A DNA stretch of 26,476 bases, taken from contig CAJLLX010000014.1 of the NCBI GenBank assembly GCA_905207535.1, forward strand, positions 1-26,476, given 5' to 3'. This stretch comes from an uncultured Muribaculaceae bacterium. GTDB taxonomy: Bacteria > Bacteroidota > Bacteroidia > Bacteroidales > Muribaculaceae. The position numbers and the translations under genes were made by a program. Positions 13,414-19,634 of this stretch are shown here, one piece after another. The notes below the pieces were generated by a model. That model was not told the DNA's origin. It did not search any database and worked only from the letters and a program-made list of their open reading frames with translations. Every line of letters starts with the position of its first letter. Positions within the stretch are counted from its first letter, which is position 1.

Positions 13414-15009
13414 TCACTCTTTCCCCTCCTCCCCGGCCTCTTTTTCGGGGGTCTCGGCATCGGTGTCGTCATCGTCGTCGGAGACTGCCAGCAGGGGGAG
13501 AATGATCACAAACTTCGAGCCCTTCCCTATCTCGCTCTCGGCCTTGATTTCGCCACCCATCAGGTGGATCATCTTGTAGACATAGGCCAGGCCGAGGCCG
13601 AATCCCTTCACGTCGTGGCGGTTGCCGGTGCTCACGCGGTAGAATTTCTCGAATATCTTCTTGAGGTCCTCCTTCCGGATGCCGATGCCGTTGTCGGCCA
13701 CGGCTATCTCGAGCTTATGCTGCTGGAGGTCGCGGGTGGTGATCTCCAGCACCGGAGGCACATCCTCCTTGCGGTATTTCAGCGCATTGTCGAGAAGATT
13801 GAAGATCACATTGGTGAAGTGCATCTCATCCACATTCACTATGGCATCTTCGGCATCGAAATGCGCGTCGATCTTGCCGCCGAATTTCTCTACCTTCAGC
13901 CGGAATGTATTCACTACATTGTTGATCAGCGAGTTGGCATCGACATCCTGCATACGCACCGTGCCTTTATGCTTATCGAACATTGACATCTGCAGCACTT
14001 TCTCTACCTGGAAACGCAGGCGCTTGGTCTCATCGTTGATTACGGTGGAGATATGCTGCAGCATGGGAGCCGACTTGCGCACCGAGGGGTCGTTGAGCAT
14101 CTGAGCAGCCAGCGAGATGGTGCTTATAGGCGTCTTGAACTCATGCGTCATGTTGTTGATGAAGTCGTTTTTCATCTCCGTGATCTTCTTCTGCCTGAAG
14201 GCGGTGATGATGGTGTAGAGGAACACTATCAGCAGTATGAAGGTGAAGATAAACGACGGGATCATGAATTTGACCGAACTTAGGATATATTTGGTCTTCA
14301 ATGGGAAATATACCTTCAGATAGTTTTTCTTCGATGCCGGGTCGTTGCGGAAAAGGCTCTGCACAAACATCGAGTTCTCCAGCGTGGCGGGGTCCACGTT
14401 GTCAAATCCTCCCGAGCGGTAAAACACCTTGCCGTTGCGGTTGACCACGGCAAACTCAAATGGCAGCTCGAGGCCGTTGTTCTCCAGCTCGCGCTTGAGA
14501 TACTGACGCACGGCCACAGAGTCGGCGCGCTCCTCTATCGGGCGGTCGCCGGCCTTGTTCATGATGTTGATGATCACATCGTCTATCACCCCTTTCTGAT
14601 AGAGGTACTGCCCTTTCAGCTCCTCGCGCATCGAGTTGTAGCTGTTGGCGAGGTTGTTGTCGTTCTGTATCTTGTAGATCTTCTCGCCGTCGGCTTTCAG
14701 CGTGAGGTCGCCGGCCAGGCCGCTGCGGGTGGTAAAGGTATATTTGATACCGCCAAGGTGCGGGGCACCTCCATATTGGGCGTAGATCGACGAGGCCTCC
14801 ACCTGCGCCACATCCTCTTCGAGGAAGTATTTCGTCTCATCCTGCTCCAGGAGCGACGACACGGCGTAGAGCGACCGGCGTACACCTTCGGTAAACTGGT
14901 CGTCGCGCATGCGTATCATGCTCTCCATGTACATGATCTGGATATAGAGCAAGCCTATAACCGTCATGGCCATAAGCACGGTAAGCAACCATATGGTTGA
15001 TTTCTTCAT
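13414..15009 (-). CDS. rprX: Membrane sensor histidine kinase RprX
   Basis: The 531-residue kinase has a first membrane helix at about residues 6-27, a periplasmic sensor of about 215 residues, and a second helix at about 247-271 (IPSFIFTFILLIVFLYTII). The cytoplasmic core follows with no clear HAMP domain. The H box is NNMTHEFKTPIST with H289, the N box is NLLDNALKY with N404 and N408, and the ATP site is DNGIGI (439-444) and GFGLGLAYV (469-477). The tail from about 510 is strongly acidic and disordered (five consecutive Asp). Size and order match RprX of Bacteroides, the partner of RprY. A good Shine-Dalgarno sequence, rare in this phylum, precedes the ATG at 15009. The sensed signal is not evident. 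Confidence 0.92.
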   Translation of the reverse strand: MKKSTIWLLTVLMAMTVIGLLYIQIMYMESMIRMRDDQFTEGVRRSLYAVSSLLEQDETKYFLEEDVAQVEASSIYAQYGGAPHLGGIKYTFTTRSGLAGDLTLKADGEKIYKIQNDNNLANSYNSMREELKGQYLYQKGVIDDVIINIMNKAGDRPIEERADSVAVRQYLKRELENNGLELPFEFAVVNRNGKVFYRSGGFDNVDPATLENSMFVQSLFRNDPASKKNYLKVYFPLKTKYILSSVKFMIPSFIFTFILLIVFLYTIITAFRQKKITEMKNDFINNMTHEFKTPISTISLAAQMLNDPSVRKSAPMLQHISTVINDETKRLRFQVEKVLQMSMFDKHKGTVRMQDVDANSLINNVVNTFRLKVEKFGGKIDAHFDAEDAIVNVDEMHFTNVIFNLLDNALKYRKEDVPPVLEITTRDLQQHKLEIAVADNGIGIRKEDLKKIFEKFYRVSTGNRHDVKGFGLGLAYVYKMIHLMGGEIKAESEIGKGSKFVIILPLLAVSDDDDDTDAETPEKEAGEEGKE

Positions 15010-15018
15010 TAGTGGTTA

Positions 15019-15026
15019 TCTCCTTT
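15019..15026 (-). promoter_or_regulatory. Strong Shine-Dalgarno site of rprX
   Basis: The minus strand reads AAAGGAGA, 9 bases before the rprX ATG. Most other genes in the window lack such a site, so this one stands out and supports the chosen start. Confidence 0.55.
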
Positions 15027-15167
15027 CGTAGTCAAGTTTATCACGGGACGATATAGAAGAGAGCGCCTAAATTTAACTATTTTGAATCTATCCCTCTATG
15101 GATTTAACAAATACAAAAGGCTTATGTTCCCTTTCGCCCGTTATTTTTCAATTTATACCTAAATAAA

Positions 15168-15197
15168 TTGCGGTGGAGCGACATCACTCCACCGCAA
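15168..15197 (-). terminator. Probable terminator of the GT2-PRT-HAD-DUF5005 operon
   Basis: TTGCGGTGGAG (15168-15178) pairs perfectly over 11 bp with 15187-15197 around an 8-base loop. On the minus strand it is followed by TTTATTTAG. It lies about 140 bases past the last gene of the operon. Confidence 0.65.
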
Positions 15198-15339
15198 AAT
15201 TAACATAAATACGTTAAACGTACAATTTATTATATAGAAATTTTCTCAAAAAAATTGCTAAAAAAGCTATAGCATTATGTTAAACGCCCCTTCAGGCCGT
15301 CCGGAAGCGGTTGCTGTCCCTTTCTTCTCTCCCACCTTC

Positions 15340-17163
15340 CTAATGCACAAGCACTTTGGTAGCGCTACCCCCTTCGCTGCGCACATACACGCTTCCTGCC
15401 GTCGGCTCGGCTACCTTCACGCCGCCGACGGTATGATAGGTGGCGTCGGCCACCGATGAGCCCTCTGTCACAGTCTCCACCCCGGCTCCATCGGTAAGGG
15501 TAAAACTGATCTCGATGCGGCTGTTGGCCGTGCCATCGGTTTTGCCCGAGGTCTCGTAGCGCTCATTGCCGAAGACGCCCTGCTCGCAGACAAATTTATA
15601 TCTGCCCGGGGCAAGCGCCGGCGTCCCGGCGGCCGGAGCAAACTCTATGTAGTCGCGTGCTCCCAGGGGTGTACCGTCAAAGAGGTGTTCCCACCCGTAG
15701 ACGCGGTAGAAGAAGGGGCGGTACCAGTCGCACGATCCGGGACTGTTGAAGTTGCGCCAGAAGGCGCCGGGACCATCCTCAGCGGGGTCGGTGTTGGTGG
15801 AAATCACCAGTTCGCCGGTGCGCGACAGGGCCGGGTGCAGGTTGAGCATATACAGGAATCGGTATTTGTCGCCCCAGGGGTCGTGCTGCAGTTCATCCAG
15901 CGGATTGGGGAAGGTGATGAGAGTCTTCTTGTCGGTAAACGGGCCCCACGGGTGGTCGGAGCGCATCACTGCCATCTCCTGGCCGAAGGGGAAGGTCTGG
16001 GCAAACATGAAGTAACTGTCGCCCTTCTTTATCACCCATGGCAGGGAGAACGAGCCCTGACCTGGAGCTATCCCCGAGCGCTGCACCTCCTCCTGAGTGG
16101 GATATTTGGTCTGCCACACCATCTCACCGGCTTCGTTTTTCACCAGATATTCCCAGCGGCTGTCGAGTTCCGTGCCTGTGGTGCGTGCCACTATGGGATC
16201 GTTACCGAGCCATGTGCCGTTGCCGGTGGAGGAATAAAGGTAGATATGTCCGTCTTCGTCTTCCCAGAGGGTACTGCCGTAGGAATAGGGATTTTTCAGC
16301 AGGAATGTGTGGTCGGCAGTGGCAATCTGCAGGTAGGTGCGGTCGCCGGGCTCCCCTTTGAGGCGATATGTCACCAATGCGGTGCCGAGGCTCTCAAGTT
16401 TGGAAGTGTTCACTCCGTTCCACAGCATCTTCAGCTTGCCGTCGGCTGAGATGGTGCCGTCGCCCGACCAGTAGACTACGTCCTGCGCTATCCCGTCGTC
16501 ATTGTAATCTTTGGCCGACGGATGGTCGAGATGGGTATAGGCCTTGTAATATCCAGGAGCCGAAGAGTCGGTAGTCTGCTGATATTTCGCAAGCCACACC
16601 AGTGCTTCGTCGGTGGTAATCGGCAACCCGTTGCGGTCGCCGCGCTGCACCATGATGGTATTGCGGGGGAAACTGCATGCACCTCTTGCACGGGTCTCGG
16701 CATCGACCACGCCGTAAAAGCTGTCGTTGAAGGTCCAGAACACATTACCATCAGGCAATCCTACGGTAAACACTCCGTCGCCGCCGTTCCACCCTAAGGT
16801 GCGGGTAAACAGACGGTTGTAAAGCTTGTCTTTATATGTGTGCACTCGCTCGTCCGCGTTCCCGTCCATCGCTTCGAGATCCCATCCGGCCTCCGGCATC
16901 GGATCCTCTCCGGCCATATTGTTCAGCGGGATGCGCTCCCCGGCTTCATTCTCGAGATACACGGCTGTGCCGTCGCTGTCGCGGTCATATCCCACTGTTC
17001 CAAACCCTTTTTTGAGATATATCCGCACTCGCGGCAACTCTGCCACGCTTTCCCCTTCGGCCGGGAATGTCCTGTCGGGAACCACATTATAATCCACAGC
17101 CGTCAGCGACATCACAGCCGCCGCAGCTGCTATTCCGGTTATCACATATCTTTTCATATACAT
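15340..17163 (-). CDS. Secreted DUF5005-like protein with sorting-type C-terminus
   Basis: The 607-residue protein begins with a signal peptide (about residues 3-22, VITGIAAAAAVMSLTA). A short N-terminal region (VRIYLKKGFGTVGYD) is followed by a large repeat-rich domain beginning LFTRTLGWNGGDGVFTVGLP and LFWTFNDSFYG-like text. This matches my memory of DUF5005, a Bacteroidetes family that looks like a glycoside-hydrolase-type beta-propeller. Acidic and aromatic segments such as HLDHPSAKDYNDDG and YLYSSTGNGTW could bind sugar. A beta-sandwich module precedes the end. The last 35 residues (YHTVGGVKVAEP, GSVYVRSEGG, KVLV) have the pattern of a type IX-secretion sorting tail. Enzyme activity is unproven. 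A second ATG six bases downstream is an equally good start. It lies 29 bases after the HAD gene, so the two are likely co-transcribed. Confidence 0.75.
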   Translation of the reverse strand: MYMKRYVITGIAAAAAVMSLTAVDYNVVPDRTFPAEGESVAELPRVRIYLKKGFGTVGYDRDSDGTAVYLENEAGERIPLNNMAGEDPMPEAGWDLEAMDGNADERVHTYKDKLYNRLFTRTLGWNGGDGVFTVGLPDGNVFWTFNDSFYGVVDAETRARGACSFPRNTIMVQRGDRNGLPITTDEALVWLAKYQQTTDSSAPGYYKAYTHLDHPSAKDYNDDGIAQDVVYWSGDGTISADGKLKMLWNGVNTSKLESLGTALVTYRLKGEPGDRTYLQIATADHTFLLKNPYSYGSTLWEDEDGHIYLYSSTGNGTWLGNDPIVARTTGTELDSRWEYLVKNEAGEMVWQTKYPTQEEVQRSGIAPGQGSFSLPWVIKKGDSYFMFAQTFPFGQEMAVMRSDHPWGPFTDKKTLITFPNPLDELQHDPWGDKYRFLYMLNLHPALSRTGELVISTNTDPAEDGPGAFWRNFNSPGSCDWYRPFFYRVYGWEHLFDGTPLGARDYIEFAPAAGTPALAPGRYKFVCEQGVFGNERYETSGKTDGTANSRIEISFTLTDGAGVETVTEGSSVADATYHTVGGVKVAEPTAGSVYVRSEGGSATKVLVH

Positions 17164-17192
17164 GATAAATACTTGAATTTCATTTCTTTACT

Positions 17193-17819
17193 TCACAAAA
17201 TTGCAAAATCGATATCTTCATCCCGCATTTTTTTTACGGTTTCTGCCGATGGTGCTACCAGCCAGCGCTTTATGCCGGCTACACGCATCAGCGGCAGATC
17301 GTCGTGATGGTCGGTAATCACTCCCCACAGCTTCAAGCCTCTTTCACGAAGCAAATCGTTGATTCTCCGTAGTTTTTCATCCCCTTTGCACTCCTTTTCG
17401 CCTCTGCAGGTGGCTATGCAGCAATCCATCCCCACTTTTCGGCCAAAAGCCTTGGCATATATCTCCGGAGCTGCTGTGGCGAGCACGCACACACGCCCCT
17501 CCCCGCGTGCTTCTTTTACTATTTCCATTACCTGAGGCCGCAGATAGGCAGAGAGGCTTTCGCCAAAAGCATCTGTTTCCGTTTCAGACATATATCGCTG
17601 TGCCAGGTCTATGATCAGCTGCTTGCATCGGGCATGAGAGATGAGCCGCATCTTGCGCTCGGCCACGTACCGACACAACTGCATCAGCGCTTTATAGCGC
17701 CTGCGCGACACAAAGGTCCGCCCCAGCCACTTGACAAACAATGTGAACGAGTTGCGGCTGATGAGCGTGCCGTCGAGGTCCACTATCAGGGCTTCATTTT
17801 CTTGTAGTCTATTGACCAT
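17193..17819 (-). CDS. HAD-superfamily phosphatase
   Basis: This 208-residue cytoplasmic protein has all four HAD motifs. Motif I is VDLDGTLIS with nucleophile D14 and acid D16. Motif II is LATAAPE with T115. Motif III is a lysine in the ECKGDEKL segment. Motif IV is ITDHHDDLPLMRVAG with D170 and D173/D174. The helical cap between I and II (about 20-90) and the overall pattern resemble the phosphoserine-phosphatase-like (HAD-IB) group, so it should remove phosphate from a small molecule or a sugar. The gene overlaps the end of the phosphoribosyltransferase gene by 34 bases, which argues that the two proteins are made together and may act on the same substrate. The exact substrate is unknown. 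Confidence 0.88.
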   Translation of the reverse strand: MVNRLQENEALIVDLDGTLISRNSFTLFVKWLGRTFVSRRRYKALMQLCRYVAERKMRLISHARCKQLIIDLAQRYMSETETDAFGESLSAYLRPQVMEIVKEARGEGRVCVLATAAPEIYAKAFGRKVGMDCCIATCRGEKECKGDEKLRRINDLLRERGLKLWGVITDHHDDLPLMRVAGIKRWLVAPSAETVKKMRDEDIDFAIL

Positions 17820-18394
17820 GGGAAACGTATGAGCGTGTGGTCGTGGTACATACAGAAGTCAGCCTCCACCTTGGGGGCATCGGTGGTGACGGTGATCACC
17901 GCCACTTTCACCTCTATCGGTCCGTAGTTCTCGCGCAGTCCTTTGATGACGGCCGCGAGTGTTGCACCCGAGTCAATGGCATCGTCGATGAGCAGCAGCC
18001 GCGGATAGGCCTTCAGCGGGGGGAGAGTGCCGGTGGAAATCGTCATCTGACGCCGGCTGTGGCGCTCCTTGTCGCGCTTCATCCGGTCGCGCAGCTTCAG
18101 CCAGTGCGACTCCACGATGCGGGCGCCATTGAGCATCCACAGGGGCACATTGCCGAGCACTGCAGCCAGTTTTGCCCCCTTGCCGCGGGTGCCGGGCCGC
18201 TGCATGGTCACATTCACTATGTTCCCGCAGAACCCGTCGGGCAGGCTGCGCCACACGGCATCGGCCACAAACACGCCCCCGCGACGCACACCCACCATGA
18301 GGTCAAATCCTTCGGGACATGCATCCGTGATCTTCTTTGCCAGTTCGCGCCCCTGCCATTCTACGGCTCCATCGCTCAGTGTTATTACTCTCAT
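17786..18394 (-). CDS. Type I phosphoribosyltransferase
   Basis: The 202-residue protein is a PRPP-using transferase. The PRPP loop is LLLIDDAIDSGAT (residues 133-145). An earlier VGVRRGGVFVADAV (34-47) forms the pyrophosphate-side loop. The end RFPWSIDYKK resembles the late FPW(E) segment of the xanthine-guanine type, which points to a purine-salvage-like ancestor. Residues 100-125 form a basic, Arg/Lys-rich insert (RDRMKRDKERHSRRQ). The frame is open to 18589, but ATG 18394 is right because it shares ATGA with the glycosyltransferase stop (18391-18394). It sits between a GT2 and a HAD phosphatase with overlaps on both sides. The acceptor is either a purine base or a hydroxyl on a glycan precursor; the sequence alone does not decide. 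Confidence 0.85.
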   Translation of the reverse strand: MRVITLSDGAVEWQGRELAKKITDACPEGFDLMVGVRRGGVFVADAVWRSLPDGFCGNIVNVTMQRPGTRGKGAKLAAVLGNVPLWMLNGARIVESHWLKLRDRMKRDKERHSRRQMTISTGTLPPLKAYPRLLLIDDAIDSGATLAAVIKGLRENYGPIEVKVAVITVTTDAPKVEADFCMYHDHTLIRFPWSIDYKKMKP

Positions 18395-19419
18395 ACCTTG
18401 TCCTTTTTCATCATTTTCATCAGAAAGCCCACCAGCCGTCGGCCTCCGTACGAGGCTATCGCCCCGAGTTTGTTTTTCATGCGCACATGCGGATTCGCAA
18501 GTTCGGCCAGCCGTTCCCCCTTCACCACTCCGAGGCAACGGGCCTCGATCTCGGGCATCTCCACTCCGCCGGCTATCAGCAGCAGCCACATATTGTAGTG
18601 GGCGCTGAACCGTCGGTCGCGTGCCGCCTTCACCAGCCTTTCATCGCTTCTGCGTTGCATATATAGCAGCATCTCGTCGGTGACATCGAGCATGTCGGCT
18701 CTCTGCGGCGAGAAGGTGTTGATGAAACTTTCGCTATGTGCACGGTAAAAATACAAATTCTCACGGAAATACGCAACTTTTCGCGCCGCCAGCAGCAATT
18801 TGTAAAAGAAATCGAGATCCTCATACCTTATCCCCTGCCGGAATCTCAGCGACGCATCCGTATCGAAAATAGCTTTTTCTATCAGCATGGCACACGGCAT
18901 GTTCACCATACGTTTCTGATACATGCCGAGTTCCACTATCCTTTCGGGCAGGTAGATCTCCACCTCTCCCCTCTTTTCGGGCCACCGTGGCTCCGCGCCG
19001 TAATACATGCTGCAGATAGTGATGTCGGAGCCGCTTTCCGCAGCTACTTCCATCAGGCGCTCAAGCATGGAGGGATGTATCATATCGTCGGCATCGACAA
19101 ACATCACATACCGTCCCCGCGCTTCGGCTATCCCGAGGTTGCGCGCAGCGGAGACGCCCCGGTTGACGGTATTGATCAGGCGAAAACGGTGGTCACCGGC
19201 TGCAAATCGCTCGCACACCGCGCCGCTGTCGTCGCTGCTTCCGTCGTTGATCATCACCACTTCCAGATTGGCGTAGCTCTGCTTCGCGATCGAGTCAAGA
19301 CATTCTGCCACATAGCGCCCGGCATTGTATACCGGCACTATCACGCTTATCAGAGGATGATGTTGCATTTCGTAGTTCTTACTCATCGCTTTGCGCCCGG
19401 GGATCCCCCCGTTTTTCAT
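18391..19419 (-). CDS. GT2-family glycosyltransferase
   Basis: The 342-residue protein has a GT-A fold. LISVIVPVYNAGRYVAECLDSI opens the domain at about residue 23. INDGSSDDSG (57-66) binds the nucleotide sugar, GVSAARNLGI follows, and VDADD (108-112) supplies the metal-binding DxD. IRYEDLDFFYKLLLAARKVAY and FYRAHSESF are usual late segments of the polysaccharide-type GT2 group. There are no membrane helices, so it probably works at the inner face of the membrane. Three starts are possible: 19419, 19386 and 19368. The longest is listed, but the domain would tolerate either shorter one. It heads the operon and overlaps the phosphoribosyltransferase gene by 4 bases. The donor and acceptor sugars are unknown. 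Confidence 0.88.
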   Translation of the reverse strand: MKNGGIPGRKAMSKNYEMQHHPLISVIVPVYNAGRYVAECLDSIAKQSYANLEVVMINDGSSDDSGAVCERFAAGDHRFRLINTVNRGVSAARNLGIAEARGRYVMFVDADDMIHPSMLERLMEVAAESGSDITICSMYYGAEPRWPEKRGEVEIYLPERIVELGMYQKRMVNMPCAMLIEKAIFDTDASLRFRQGIRYEDLDFFYKLLLAARKVAYFRENLYFYRAHSESFINTFSPQRADMLDVTDEMLLYMQRRSDERLVKAARDRRFSAHYNMWLLLIAGGVEMPEIEARCLGVVKGERLAELANPHVRMKNKLGAIASYGGRRLVGFLMKMMKKDKV

Positions 19420-19483
19420 GGATTAACATTACAATAACGGAGTTATATTAGTTAAAATTATCCAAACGCCCCTTATGTTTGCT

Positions 19484-19491
19484 CAAAATTA
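19484..19491 (-). promoter_or_regulatory. Candidate -7 box of the GT2 operon
   Basis: The minus strand reads TAATTTTG, 64 bases before the longest GT2 start. No good -33 element is seen at the right distance, so this is a weaker call. Confidence 0.4.
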
Positions 19492-19525
19492 TTGTAAACA
19501 AGGCAAAAATGACATGGAAAATCGC

Positions 19526-19533
19526 TATCTTTG
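19526..19533 (+). promoter_or_regulatory. Candidate -7 box of the GH13 gene
   Basis: TATCTTTG matches the Bacteroidetes -7 element. It lies 101 bases before the ATG, with no clear -33 match. A short palindrome TGTCG-TG-CGACA (19550-19561) sits just downstream and could be an operator. Confidence 0.5.
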
Positions 19534-19634
19534 TCAAAATTTTACGGCTTGTCGTGCGACAGCCCCGAGATTATAGTCTTACTTCATTTTATTGCAAATC
19601 AATTGCATACCATTTTTAACACATTCCTTTACCG

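Larger units (their letters stand above)
15010..15339. other. AT-rich interval between rprX and the DUF5005-like gene
   Basis: These 330 bases lie upstream of rprX and downstream of the DUF5005-like gene, both on the minus strand. They hold the rprX ribosome site, a terminator-like hairpin (15168-15197) and otherwise AT-rich DNA. No consensus promoter for rprX stands out; the nearest candidates match TAnnTTTG only in part. No gene is seen. Confidence 0.5.

Noticed and set aside
16488..16751. Short minus-strand frame inside the DUF5005-like gene
   Set aside because: It is a second reading phase of the same strand within a clear secreted protein; no independent support.
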